NCBI GenBank assembly: GCA_963969495.1
Contig: OZ018324.1
Location: 155,666,172 to 155,730,171 of the forward strand
Source of the DNA: Ceratothoa steindachneri
Lineage: Eukaryota > Arthropoda > Malacostraca > Isopoda > Cymothoidae
Length of the DNA: 64,000 nt
Reading direction: 5' to 3'
Shown here: positions 57,301 to 61,910 of the stretch, one piece after another
Position numbering within the stretch: the first letter of the stretch is position 1
How the letters are laid out: each line of letters opens with the position of its first letter
Notes under the pieces: generated by a model
Database searches by the model: none
What the model saw: only the letters and a program-made list of their open reading frames with translations
What the model was told of the DNA's origin: nothing
Made by a program: the position numbers and the translations under genes

Positions 57301-57410
57301 CTGACAATAAAGTATCCTGGAACCAAAATGGAGCCATACCCAATTAAAATGATACAAAGATGACCCACCCATGTATCTGTGAACTCACTTAGTGAATTTT
57401 TAATATTCAT
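12192..57410 (-). CDS. SLC35B2: Adenosine 3'-phospho 5'-phosphosulfate (PAPS) transporter, SLC35B2/PAPST1 (slalom) homologue, 7 coding exons
   Basis: The family is a multi-span Golgi antiporter that brings the sulfate donor PAPS from the cytosol into the Golgi lumen for sulfotransferases. Joining 57410-57266, 49011-48806, 32018-31794, 31277-31127, 24664-24411, 12869-12780 and 12362-12192 gives 1,242 nt (413 residues plus TAA). All phases agree and every intron is GT-AG. Conserved blocks fall in order: [14 protein letters not shown] (about 98-111), [26 protein letters not shown] and [15 protein letters not shown] (about 188-202), FDSFTSNWQ and [30 protein letters not shown], and RLKQ near the C-terminus. 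Human SLC35B2 is 432 residues; this one lacks the longer hydrophobic N-terminal extension. The ATG has in-frame stops just upstream, after an acceptor site, so a 5' UTR exon probably lies further upstream. Introns measure about 8.3, 16.8, 0.52, 6.5, 11.5 and 0.42 kb. Confidence 0.93.
12484..12680. repeat. 51-bp minisatellite, about 3.8 units, in SLC35B2 intron 6
   Basis: The block CTTARGNATAARGYCATAA starts at about 12,488, 12,539, 12,590 and 12,641, exactly 51 bp apart. Each unit continues with CTCATTTTGAAGC. Since 51 is a multiple of three, the minus strand shows a repeated 17-residue frame (MSIMALFLS...), but it lies between two splice sites and is not coding. Confidence 0.85.
12780..12869 (-). 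CDS. SLC35B2: SLC35B2 exon 6 (residues 328-357)
   Basis: Acceptor TTTCTTCAG|AT and donor CGACAA|GTAAGA, exactly 30 codons in phase 0. It encodes [14 protein letters not shown] and VIMMTIRQ, matching the [14 protein letters not shown]...IMTLRQ block of SLC35B2. The open frame of the opposite-strand LINE begins within this exon by chance. Confidence 0.93.
12955..15159 (+). mobile_element. 5'-truncated non-LTR retrotransposon with (TAA)n tail
   Basis: It carries a long reverse-transcriptase frame, a 3' UTR of about 215 bp and a tail of TAATAATAATAATAATAAA (15,140-15,159). The endonuclease half and any ORF1 are missing, as expected from 5' truncation during insertion. It lies antisense inside SLC35B2 intron 5, just beyond exon 6. 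The exact 5' junction is uncertain (about 12,950-13,050). A relic of a related family with the same tail type lies at 23.23-24.29 kb. Confidence 0.75.
12990..14926 (+). CDS. Reverse transcriptase of a jockey-like LINE (open frame, N-terminus missing)
   Basis: The frame is open from 12,857 to 14,926, but the first 40-60 codons are intron and exon-6 antisense sequence. The RT blocks appear in order: [45 protein letters not shown] (first catalytic Asp), [14 protein letters not shown] and the active-site AYADDATLI (two catalytic Asp). The thumb follows ([25 protein letters not shown]), then a C-terminal region with [15 protein letters not shown] and [12 protein letters not shown]. There is no APE endonuclease and no RNase H. 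The frame has no stop from 12,857 to its end, suggesting a fairly recent insertion. I recall close relatives in decapod crustaceans. Confidence 0.85.
15838..19620 (-). pseudogene. ORF2 of LINE copy A, frameshifted
   Basis: Endonuclease, RT, RNase H and the terminal CCHC are all recognisable but spread over at least seven frames: 19620-19039, 19018-18017, 18083-17850, 17833-17492, 17564-17055, 17128-16496, 16769-16251 and 16257-15838. The first break is near 19,105, where the [12 protein letters not shown] block of the intact copy loses frame. Motifs still visible include [16 protein letters not shown], [19 protein letters not shown] and [10 protein letters not shown]. Such damage rules out function despite high identity to copy D. 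Confidence 0.88.
19518..21632 (-). CDS. ORF1 (gag-like nucleic-acid-binding protein) of LINE copy A, N-terminus frameshifted
   Basis: A 704-codon frame matches ORF1 of copy D from about residue 105 onward. The first part survives in another frame at 21793-21518, and about 20 codons present in copy D (near its residues 78-100) are deleted, so the natural start is lost. It keeps a Lys-rich patch ([11 protein letters not shown]), the RRM-like central region and the zinc knuckles [18 protein letters not shown]...H...C and CVNC...H...C. It overlaps ORF2 by 103 nt. Of the ORF1 copies here only D is better preserved. Confidence 0.8.
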   Translation of the reverse strand: MHNRPSCKRLGRANPLRGEREARPLWSLPSKDLLARILNLAGVKACASPQKTHDAAKGTCDVLGGDGQLEAPPVIDMVLEETQPQTVGPSMGGNPGSARSTEPESAPMQGPPQTAGDSEAVQGGEGSLPDDAPATTRTFSISEKDLAEAGPSGLGASTGGGEKRVHFPPSSRKKKRTKKTKKNRVSSPSAGAVGTDGSAATLASDQAKTGTSGPSAPPVAEPLTKTKSSQGGASMTSGPFIQRLPGVFDPAGFKRFLVIRSTDSTMLSKGNMIHQRRGLASAIGREPKVTLFSDGSLLAKAANPAEAAKISALRTLDGTPVSVTPHSTMNFVKGVVYAKELVDYSIEDITLELADHGAVKVECVMRKQGGASIPTPKLFVTFDCDECAGWYHYRVKAFVPLPRRCYYCHRFGHTNRSCRRANSGSPEVCVNCSKVAHDKSKSCVVKCVNCAEPHPASSKQCGTYLLEKEILAVQAQDRLSFREAKDLVLARPALPETSYASIVRKAPSAPGPSRPTSTVISAPIRSPSAGSTQPGRSPGKAGGKKGSYPASAKTRAPPSSSSVAVSRKAKRPRTSTESLDSQEATPMKMVARPSSGVPKAIPRKEDSNKGASTPSPTPRGGASGSETVVPRNEGPPPPKPQRPPKVSRRREEKTRMASPTSPNKSSKVTALCPANSARGSAPGKRTAIPVRVFCSRRAPASPPS
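22485..23232. repeat. 31-bp minisatellite, about 24 units
   Basis: The unit is CTAATAAAACCAGAGACGAG followed by CGAAGCGTCGG, with units differing by a few substitutions and 1-4 bp indels. Each unit carries AATAAA on the plus strand and a small GACG...CGTC dyad. It abuts a LINE relic at 23,233 and resumes at about 24,290, so one array was split by the insertion. There is no spacer diversity, so it is not CRISPR-like. It lies in SLC35B2 intron 5. Confidence 0.92.
23233..24290 (-). mobile_element. 5'-truncated LINE relic inserted in the 31-bp minisatellite
   Basis: A minus-strand (TAA)n-type tail (ATTATTATTA at 23,232-23,241 on the plus strand) marks the 3' end. The RT pieces are [15 protein letters not shown] and [14 protein letters not shown] (active site YADD) at 24,292-24,180, [40 protein letters not shown], and a C-terminus with [14 protein letters not shown] and [24 protein letters not shown] (23,770-23,545). 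Stops and frameshifts make it a pseudogene. The 5' end was cut within the RT palm. It belongs to a family related to, but distinct from, the LINE at 12.96-15.16 kb. Confidence 0.8.
24290..24352. repeat. Distal fragment of the split 31-bp minisatellite
   Basis: Two more units (ACACGAGATGAGTGAATCGTCAG, then CTAATAAAACCAGAGACGAG...) follow directly after the LINE's truncated 5' end, only about 60 bp from the splice donor of SLC35B2 exon 5. Confidence 0.85.
24411..24664 (-). CDS. SLC35B2: SLC35B2 exon 5 (residues 243-327)
   Basis: Acceptor TTTTGCCAG|AC and donor CTTTCG|GTACGT. It completes codon 243 and ends in phase 0. It encodes [18 protein letters not shown], the TSNWQ motif and [15 protein letters not shown], followed by a further hydrophobic segment. 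Confidence 0.94.
24665..25154. other. Intron 4, proximal part; one unrecognised open frame
   Basis: Intron sequence next to exon 5. It includes a 64-codon minus-strand frame at 24717-24911 ([20 protein letters not shown] and onward) that is less AT-rich than its surroundings and not low-complexity. I do not recognise it. It may be a transposon fragment. Confidence 0.4.
25155..25479. repeat. 18-bp minisatellite, first block (about 18 units)
   Basis: Repeats of GGGTAAAATGNGAATGTG with variants such as GGATAAAGTGTGAATGTG. The period is a multiple of three, so the minus strand shows a spurious repetitive frame (HSHFTHI/YPHSHFT) that is not a gene. A second block of the same unit begins 550 bp further on. 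Confidence 0.88.
26027..26166. repeat. 18-bp minisatellite, second block (about 8 units)
   Basis: Same unit as the block at 25.2-25.5 kb, with a homogenised subset (GGATAGGGTGGGAATGT three times). It ends exactly where the 3' tail of LINE copy B begins, so that element probably inserted into or beside the array. Confidence 0.85.
26167..29672 (-). mobile_element. I-group LINE copy B, degraded, 3' part only
   Basis: The 3' end has a short T tract (26,169-26,175) and the family 3' UTR, with its hairpin at 26,233-26,248. Upstream is a broken ORF2: RNase H (26,800-27,150, with VPVYTNGSK and [16 protein letters not shown]), thumb, RT (28,351-28,100 with [11 protein letters not shown]), and endonuclease fragments (29,290-29,672) with internal deletions. 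Frameshifts are numerous. It breaks off near 29,672, where it joins an unrelated piece of the same family (H). It is clearly older than A and D, lies in intron 4, and is sense to the host gene. Confidence 0.85.
29673..29980 (-). mobile_element. LINE fragment H, RNase H region only
   Basis: About 300 bp matching the RNase H part of ORF2 ([53 protein letters not shown]). It follows directly on copy B's endonuclease sequence, so two non-adjacent parts of the element are fused. Either two copies recombined or a deletion removed what lay between. Confidence 0.8.
29981..31126. other. Rest of SLC35B2 intron 4
   Basis: AT-rich intron sequence with no recognisable element. Short frames (30658-30858 plus, 30876-31112 minus) lack family signatures. 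Confidence 0.5.
31127..31277 (-). CDS. SLC35B2: SLC35B2 exon 4 (residues 193-242)
   Basis: Acceptor GAACAG|GT and donor ATAAAA|GTAAGT. It starts in phase 0 and leaves one base. It continues SFPTQ directly into [16 protein letters not shown] and then a span ending in LFLLTSSES. The 516-bp intron 3 upstream contains no repeat. Confidence 0.94.
31794..32018 (-). CDS. SLC35B2: SLC35B2 exon 3 (residues 118-192)
   Basis: Acceptor CCTCCAG|GA and donor ACTCAG|GTAAGT, phase 0 on both sides, exactly 75 codons. It carries [12 protein letters not shown], the RQPRH loop and [16 protein letters not shown], all hallmarks of this transporter family. Confidence 0.95.
32305..33710 (-). mobile_element. I-group LINE copy C, old fragment (downstream part)
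   Basis: Heavily diverged ORF2 sequence from the region just before the C-terminal CCHC back to the segment ahead of RNase H. A hAT-type MITE interrupts it at 33,197-33,636. It has no 3' UTR or tail. It stops at GGCTCAAATG (33,701-33,710), where copy E's poly(T) begins. The matching continuation of ORF2 resumes 14 kb away at 48,124-48,272, showing that C was split by later insertions. It is the oldest copy of the family here by eye. Confidence 0.8.
33197..33636. mobile_element. hAT-type MITE, copy 1, inside LINE copy C
   Basis: A 440-bp element with inverted ends CAGGGTTGGTAAA and TTTTGCCAACCCTG. Its interior matches the element at 61,911-62,368 nearly end to end (for example TATTTATGTTTATAATTTCA and ATAGAGATAGCTATTCTTTT). 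The 8-bp flanks GCTTGAGG and GATTCATG agree at five of eight positions, consistent with an old, decayed duplication. It is non-coding. Confidence 0.82.
33956..37620 (-). pseudogene. ORF2 of LINE copy E, broken
   Basis: The longest open piece (34735-33956, 259 codons) covers RNase H ([31 protein letters not shown]) and the terminal CCHC ([18 protein letters not shown]). RT and endonuclease pieces lie at 36039-35356, 36654-36175 and 37401-36895 ([20 protein letters not shown]). Deletions remove the first TDGSK-RNase H junction frame and part of the thumb. It cannot be translated as one protein. Confidence 0.85.
37561..39899 (-). pseudogene. ORF1 of LINE copy E, broken
   Basis: A 318-codon piece (39115-38159) covers the Lys-rich patch, the RRM-like region ([19 protein letters not shown]) and the first zinc knuckle ([14 protein letters not shown]). 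The second knuckle has lost its first cysteine pair. N-terminal (39,493-39,143 and 39,852-39,571) and C-terminal (37,916-37,605) pieces are in other frames. Confidence 0.8.
40981..40996 (-). other. Conserved stem-loop in the LINE 3' UTR
   Basis: AGCCTAGAATTAGGCT forms a 6-bp stem (AGCCTA/TAGGCT). Copies A (15,751-15,766), B (26,233-26,248) and E (33,784-33,799) have the same stem with different loop bases, extended to 7 bp in A and E. It lies about 55 nt from the poly(A) tail, where LINE reverse transcriptases can recognise their RNA. Confidence 0.65.
41147..44977 (-). CDS. ORF2 of LINE copy D: APE endonuclease, reverse transcriptase, RNase H (1,276 residues)
   Basis: This is the enzyme of target-primed reverse transcription. 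The endonuclease spans about residues 38-250 with WNCRGL (N44), QET (E71), [17 protein letters not shown] (D167, N169), LDLSL (D218) and SDH (241-243). RT spans about 510-785 with [20 protein letters not shown] (D613), [13 protein letters not shown] and YVDD (701-704). RNase H is at about 996-1120 with TDGSK (D1002), AEL (E1035), SDSQSA (D1061) and NKRAD (D1114). A CCHC motif (C1209, C1212, H1220, C1225) closes the protein. All catalytic residues are present and there is no stop. It overlaps ORF1 by 103 nt in the -1 frame. RNase H plus terminal CCHC places it in the I group, but I cannot name the exact clade. Confidence 0.93.
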   Translation of the reverse strand: MSGQQRPGFCPREAYGHSREGLQFEEGPRVSSELGLEGIFLQWNCRGLRASWEELRRLVSSRSPLAIFLQETMLGACPLPALPGYKGLATPPPRDGRAGGCAVYTRHDVSVLPFSLDTSFQAVAVQLHLDRRYTIISAYIPPSADFDAGDFRRVVARLPRPYLLLGDLNGRHPLWGDYSINPRGQVLADLIEELEMGVLNVDEFTHHCPRTASFSCLDLSLCSSDAQPDFDWGVVDDLHGSDHFPIEISFSGQLPPERPPRWCLARARWPAFQEMTEFSISVEEFRSVDDAVEFFSGNLIAVGLTTIPRTSGRFARRPLPWWSAECETALKQKRYAYMRYKRRPNDFTVAEFRRARARFRYISKHARRSSWRAYVSSLNGKTPLAEVWKRVKRIRGKFSQDPPPVLQENGTAISDPASVAESLATAFSAFSSRDAAPPAFNARRDVAEGRRLDFTSRGGEPFNDKFTVSELRSALASCADTAHGPDDVPYAMLRHLGERGMAFLLDLFNRIWVEGLLPDSWRIATVLAFRKPGRDHSTPTGFRPISLTSCVCKLMEKLVNVRLAYFLDSGGHLSSAQCGFRKFHSTSDALLRLENAVCEAFLRRQHYATVFFDLEKAYDTAWRYGIMETLHTMGARGRLPMFISEFLRDRRFRVRVGGALSVPKEQEEGVPQGSVLSVTLFALSINGITSVLPEDVLATLYVDDLSISFGAAQMPTLERRLQQALNRVSRYAEAHRFRFSLAKTKVVHFCRHPRLHPDPDLFLNGVRLDVVESHRFLGLVFDRRLTWEAHIRSLRVSCTRAMDILRSVTFSAWGADRATALLFYRSFVRSKLDYGCEFYASAAERLLRKVDSIHHTGLRLATGAFRTSPIESLLVDAGEMPLALRRMQCITRLYARARRLPQSPTALTASAADLDGAYAAERRQSYPKPFGFRARKLLREVDIALGPVAPLVLPRTPPWRVPHLAICRHASAPKACTAPGVLRSTFLEHTSCHAGTVPVYTDGSKSQGGVGFHAVSPLFEVSGALPGAASVFTAELVAIHHSVREITRRARFGDRIVIYSDSQSALSALGALESPHPLVREIRDATVLASRADVEIIFCWVPGHVGIAGNKRADEGAKESARTLRPDQRFALPHTDYMAGIRAALRTAWQRRWETVEGNLKLRAIAPRLFPWTYPPMPRRLQVAFCRFRIGHTRVTHRYLVERSHVPYCNDCVVPQTVRHILVECPSLGDLRARYLSRYRDGRGRYRLSLVLGTSACTMTGGLIDFLGEAGLLPFI
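44875..47325 (-). CDS. ORF1 of LINE copy D: gag-like RNA-binding protein (816 residues)
   Basis: The N-terminal 270 residues are Pro/Ser/Gly-rich and probably disordered. A Lys-rich patch (about 274-283) follows. A folded region at about 355-500 ([19 protein letters not shown] ... [13 protein letters not shown]) resembles the RRM-like middle of LINE gag proteins. Three zinc knuckles come next: [14 protein letters not shown] (514-527), CVNC-x4-H-x5-C (about 538-552) and CVNC-x3-H-x6-C (about 556-570). The tail is Pro/Ser/Arg-rich. Such proteins coat the element RNA and carry it with ORF2. The start chosen is the first ATG after a T-rich stretch; ORF1 frames of copies A and E align to the same region. 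Confidence 0.9.
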   Translation of the reverse strand: MPIDEQQKKNPQTPLTPPCSSTEPPLGSSTEKMEVPPPVLAQGTLHISLTGEEAYSSPSPTGAGDSPSPPSLEVLSGTSLFPAAVPSFLFKGTAKKASRQPLASRFPSKRLGRANPLRGEREARPLRSLPSKDLLARILNLAGVKACASPYKTGDTAKGTCDVLGGDGQLEAPPVIDMVLEETQPQTVGPSMGGNSGSAPSTEPESAPMQGPPQMAEGSEAVEGGEGSPPTGAPTTTRTFSISERDLAEAGPSGLGTSAGGGEKRVHSPPSSPKKKKTKKTKKTRGSSPSAGAAGTDGSAATLASDQAKIGTSAPSAPPVAEPLTKKTTTKSAQGGASMTSGPLIQRLPGVFEPAGFKRFLVIRSTDGTMLSKGNMIHQRRGLASAIGREPKVTRFSDGSLLANAANPAEAARISALRTLHGTPVSVTPHSTMNFVKGVVYARELVDYSIEDITLELADHGAVKVERVMRKQGGASRPTPTLFVTFDCDKLPESVRAGWYRYRVKAFVPLPRRCYYCHRFGHTNRSCRRAKSGSPEVCVNCSKVAHDKSKSCVAKCVNCGEPHPASSKQCGAYLLEKEILAVQAQDRLSFREAKDLVLARPALPGTSYASIVRKAPSAPGPSRPTSTVVSTPIRSPSAGSTQPGRSPGKAGGKKGSYPAPAKTRAPPSSPSVTVSRKAKRPRASTESLDSQEATPLKMVARPSSGVPKAVPRKEDSNKGPSAPSPTSRGGASGSETVVPRKEGPPPPKPQRPPKVSRRREENTRMASPTSPNKSSKATAPSALCPANSARGSAPGKRTAIPVRAFNSRRAPASPPS
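47690..48123 (-). repeat. Three tandem 5' UTR monomers of the I-group LINE
   Basis: Units of about 125-170 bp start near 47,690, 47,859 and 47,998. Each includes GCTAAGCTGGGGCCRGACRG, then GTCAGCACGGCGGCCAGGAT and CAAATCGC. The first belongs to copy D; the other two are read as the resumed 5' end of copy E. Similar single monomers end copies A (22,165-22,302) and G (55,815-55,996). Tandem monomers at LINE 5' ends often act as the internal promoter. Confidence 0.75.
48124..48272 (-). mobile_element. I-group LINE copy C, upstream part
   Basis: It starts GGCTCTCAATGGGAAACATG and continues through GTGGTGGATTGAGTCCAATTT to the sequence encoding the [12 protein letters not shown] block of ORF2. 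This is exactly the sequence that should follow the end of copy C at 33,710, so the two pieces are one element split by E and D. It ends against a GT repeat (48,278-48,295). Confidence 0.78.
48273..48805. other. Intron 2 next to exon 2
   Basis: AT-rich intron sequence with a (GT)9 microsatellite at 48,278-48,295. Nothing else recognised. Confidence 0.55.
48806..49011 (-). CDS. SLC35B2: SLC35B2 exon 2 (residues 49-117)
   Basis: Acceptor CTCTTTAG|GG and donor CCAAG|GTAAAG. It enters in phase 1 and leaves in phase 0. It encodes the hydrophilic stretch after the first span, a Lys/Thr/Ser-rich loop, and then the diagnostic [19 protein letters not shown] block. Confidence 0.93.
49300..50100 (-). 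pseudogene. RNase H relic of another LINE family
   Basis: On the minus strand, pieces read [48 protein letters not shown] and [12 protein letters not shown] (about 50,030-49,700). They match the AEL, SDSRSAL, WVPSHVGLRGNEVAD and A.A..SL order of LINE RNase H domains. Catalytic residues are altered and frames broken. It is clearly different from the I-group family and lies next to the truncated 3' end of copy G in intron 1. Confidence 0.6.
50121..53695 (-). pseudogene. ORF2 of LINE copy G, broken
   Basis: The piece at 52902-51658 (414 codons) spans the end of the endonuclease linker to RT and keeps [12 protein letters not shown] and LYVDDLSIS. The GVPQG block is deleted ([20 protein letters not shown]). 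The 51321-50263 piece (352 codons) covers the thumb, RNase H ([37 protein letters not shown]) and the CCHC ([18 protein letters not shown]). In RNase H the AEL block is deleted. The endonuclease is at 53319-52906 ([20 protein letters not shown]). Confidence 0.85.
53593..55520 (-). pseudogene. ORF1 of LINE copy G, broken
   Basis: Fragments at 55322-54792, 54640-54386, 54228-53718 and 53814-53593 match the N-terminal region, the RRM-like core and the C-terminal tail. Most of the zinc-knuckle region and part of the core (near 54,425) are deleted. The N-terminal start and adjoining 5' UTR are also lost around 55,520. Confidence 0.8.
55997..57265. other. Intron 1 next to exon 1
   Basis: About 1.3 kb of AT-rich intron with no transposon recognised. 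It contains a cluster of nuclear-receptor-type half sites at 56,495-56,534. Confidence 0.5.
56495..56534. promoter_or_regulatory. Cluster of AGGTCA half sites including a perfect DR1
   Basis: TGACCT (56,495-56,500) is followed by AGGTCA-A-AGGTCA (56,506-56,518), a perfect direct repeat with one spacer base, and another TGACCT at 56,529-56,534. DR1 sites are bound by HNF4 and RXR/USP-type receptors. The site is about 0.9 kb downstream of the first coding exon. Whether it is used is unknown; similar motifs also occur in dispersed repeats. Confidence 0.4.
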
Positions 57411-57437
57411 AATCTATTTTAGTTAAACCACACCTAC
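57266..57437 (-). CDS. SLC35B2: SLC35B2 exon 1 of coding sequence (residues 1-48)
   Basis: A pyrimidine-rich acceptor (TTTCTTTACAG) precedes 27 nt of leader with in-frame TAA and TAG. The ATG is at 57410-57408. The exon encodes the first membrane span, with the block [16 protein letters not shown] corresponding to the GYASFMVPGYLLVQYF block of the human protein. It ends GGCAG|GTAAG, leaving one base of codon 49. Confidence 0.88.
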
Positions 57438-57596
57438 CTGTAAAGAAATAAAATTGCTTATAAAAAAACAACAAATTACTTCATTTTCACCCAGCTGTAC
57501 ATGATACCTCCAAAATATATTTTGATATATTTCATTTGATCTTTTTAACATCATATCCAGGATAGATTTAGATTGATAACTATAGTATTTATTTAT
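57438..57596. other. SLC35B2: Sequence upstream of SLC35B2 exon 1, presumably 5' UTR intron
   Basis: The pyrimidine-rich acceptor at 57,438-57,450 implies that a 5' non-coding exon lies further upstream. I could not place that exon or a promoter. Confidence 0.45.
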
Positions 57597-58233
<637 letters not shown>

Positions 58234-58295
58234 ATTTTAAAATCGTCTGTTGTGATTTCGGTTTTTATCGAAATCACAACGGATGATTTTAAAAT
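58234..58295 (+). ncRNA. 27-bp hairpin, pre-miRNA-like or fold-back remnant
   Basis: Arms 58,234-58,260 and 58,269-58,295 are inverted repeats around an 8-nt loop (GTTTTTAT). The two DNA mismatches become G-U and U-G pairs in plus-strand RNA, so that RNA folds without a bulge over 27 bp; minus-strand RNA would have two A-C mismatches. The length fits a short miRNA precursor. There is no proof of transcription, and a transposon remnant is an equally good explanation, since a pogo relic starts right after it. Confidence 0.35.
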
Positions 58296-58299
58296 ATTT

Positions 58300-59106
<807 letters not shown>

Positions 59107-59227
59107 AAAAATTAAAGACCCTACTATACACCTCTATTTATTCTTCCCCTACAGGGTGGCTAGAGTTTAAAAAACATAGCCTAGCATGCGATAAGGAGTA
59201 CAGTCTGGGCTAAATGTTTAGAGACTA

Positions 59228-61650
59228 TAGTGCAACCTCTACATACAAGTGTCCCTAAAGATAAAAGTTGAGTTAGTCTCAGAAATTTGTATCGACAAGC
59301 GGCCATCTGCTCCAAAATACAAGCTAGCAAGTGAGCAAACTAGCTACATTGGTTTCAGTGCAGGAAGTTGGCAGCCACACTCGATCTCAGTTTGCTTGAT
59401 ATCTTAACCCTTAACGCACTGTGCTCACTTGCATATCGCTTGTTTTTTGGTGTTTGTGCTTAGTATTTGTATGTTTTTCCCTGGTGAGGATGTTACCTAA
59501 AAAGAAAATGATTCCCATTTAAACTAACAAGGAAATCATTGAAAAGTATCAGAGTGATGTATGTATGACTGCTCTCTCTTGTGAATATGGCTGCTCGTCC
59601 TTCATCATCGCAAAATTTTCAAGTAGAAAGATTTCAAGAAAGTCGATGTTTCTCAGGGCATCTTCATTTTTCATCTTCTTGGTCCCACTTCTGCAGGGTT
59701 GGATGGTTGTATGACTCTTCTCCACTAACTTAGGTCCTGAGCAACATCCTCCATAAGTCCTAGTTCCCCCATATCTTCCACAACAGTCCCTCCAAGTTTT
59801 CCTAAGTCTTCCTGGTGGCCTTCTGTCTTCCACTTGCATATTTATAGCCTCCTTCAGATAGCAATCCTCCCCTGATCTCTCTTTGTGACCAAACCATCTG
59901 AGTCTCCTCAGTCAGAGCTCAGACTTCAGCTCCACTAGTCTACATTCATCATTCTTTATGTTAAGGGACAATTTTCAGCACCATACAATAAAGCTGCTCA
60001 TACACATGCTGAATATACCAAGCTTTTCTTCTTTAAGGGAATGCCTCAGTTTACCAGCAATCCTGACACCTCTCTCCAATGGCTATTCTTACGCGAACAG
60101 TTCTTTCCACTCCAGCTTCACTGGCTAGTATATCTCTGAGATAGCAGAACTGGTCCACTATCTCCAGCATTTCCCCAGCAGCATTCTATTCACTTGTGAT
60201 CCAATTTTCATTTGGTTTTGTGCGACATCCAGGGCTACAAAATTTCTCACTCCCATGAGTTTCTGAAGTCCAGAGCACCTCTTATGACACCACTCTCCAC
60301 ACTGAGACATAAAATAGAATTGCTTGCCACTCCTCTGCCACATGCTCCACATGGCCACCTCTCATACTCCACTCTTCTTCCTGGCTCTCCTCCTGCCACC
60401 ATTCCTTTAGTCTTAGTGATGTTGATCTTTAGTTCTCTTCTTTCCATGTCTCTCTTCCACCTCTCAACTCTCAAGCATGTCAATTACTTCCTCCTTTGAG
60501 CTTGCAGTGAGCACAAGGTCATTGGCATACAGCAGCTCTCACAGTTCCCGTCCTCTGCACACCTTGGTCACCTCCCCCAGAACATCGATAGAAAGCAGAG
60601 GGCTCAAAGTTGAGCCCTGATGAGCAACTGTGATGTCAAATTCCCTTGATGTGCCTAAGAAGCATTCTCCAAATCCACAAAGATACAGTTTCCTTTTCCT
60701 TTGTGTAAATTTTTCCTGGATCTGCCTCATTAGTAAACCTTCCCACAACAAAAGCAAACTGTCTGCCATCAACTTTTATTAAATTCTTCAATCTTCCCTC
60801 CAACACCCTCTCCTAACAAAGTTACAGACAAAAACTATTGGATGAAGATGAAAGGTTGCTGCTAATTTGGTGGATAAATGAAAAACAATAATTTGTAAAA
60901 AGGCAAGGCATCTTTACACCAATCTACAGCAGAATAATCCCAGCTCAACAGGAGAAATTCAAGGCCAGTCATGGCTGGTTTGATAAATTCAAGAAAAGGA
61001 CAGGAATTCACAGTGTTGTTACTCATAGAGAGGTGGAAAGTTCAGATAAGGTAGCAGCAGAAAACTATCTGAAAGAATTAAAGGATTTCATCAATGAATA
61101 TGGCTTGCTCTCTCAGCAGGTATTTAACTGTGAGGAAATGGGATTACTTTGGAAAAAGCTAAAGAATCAGACATACATCACTGCCAAAGAGAAAACAATG
61201 CCAGTCATAAACCCATCTCACACTTTGTGTTTATGCAAATACAAGTGGTGATCTGAAGATCAAGCCCTTGTTGGTTTATCACTGAAATTCTGCGAGCATT
61301 CAAACACTATAAAGCGCAAAAGAATAAACTTGAAGTTTATTGGAAATCAAATCCCAAAGCCTGGGTCACTTGCATCATTTTTAGGGAGCAGATGAAGTTG
61401 TTTGTTCAATAATCAAGAACTACCTTCTGGAATATGATTTGCCTCTCAATGCCACAATTTTCATGGATAATGTATCCTGTCATCCTCCAAAACTTGAATA
61501 AGAGTTGTGTGAGGAATTTCATTTCATAAAAATAAAGTTCCTTCCTCTCAACACTACACCATTACTACAGCCTATGGACCAGCAAGTGATTTCAAACTTT
61601 AAATCAGTCAAAACTTTCCATCATATAAGTACAGGAGCTAGTATGAATTT
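59228..61650 (+). mobile_element. pogo/Tigger element relic, 5' end and transposase, split by an antisense LINE
   Basis: The 5' terminus reads TAGTGCAACCTCTACATAC (canonical CAGTGGAACCTCTACTTAC-like), after TA. The transposase begins near 59,488 (MLPKKKMIPI, then NKEIIEKYQSD and EYGCSS), the helix-turn-helix of the family. A LINE fragment interrupts at about 59,640-60,820. The transposase continues with LLLIWWINEK, KFKASHGWFDKFKKRTGIHS, FNCEEMGLLWKKLKNQTYIT (first catalytic block, D replaced by E), WKSNPKAWV, and FLPLNTTPLLQPMDQQVISNFK near 61,550-61,600. Stops and frameshifts disable it. Confidence 0.78.
59640..60820 (-). mobile_element. LINE fragment (zinc-knuckle RT family) inserted antisense in the pogo element
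   Basis: On the minus strand from 60,772: MRQIQEKFTQRKRKLYL, VAHQGSTLSPLLS (RT palm), then RWKRDMERRELKINITKTKGM, RWPCGACGRGVASNSILC and WCHKRCSGLQKL (a C-x2-C zinc-binding tail), LRWFGHKERSGEDC and VEDRRPPGRLRKTWRDC (59,890-59,780). This order fits a widespread invertebrate LINE family in which a Cys-rich module follows RT. It is full of frameshifts and 5' truncated. Confidence 0.72.
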
Positions 61651-61910
61651 TTTCAGGGGGATCTGAGAGGGTGTCCTGGGAAACTTTTTGAAACTAGGTG
61701 ATTTGATATGGAATAATAACCTATGAATTAAATGAATGTTGTGTAATTATAATCTATTTGGTAAAAATAAATGTTAAAATCTTTTACAATTCCAGAAATT
61801 CTTTCCAAAGAAACAAAGAAAAGCGTGCAATCATTGTTTCTCTTAACTAAAGTGGCTTGAAATGCAAGGAGATAATTGCATCAGGTAGTACCATCTTTAG
61901 GATCATTAAT

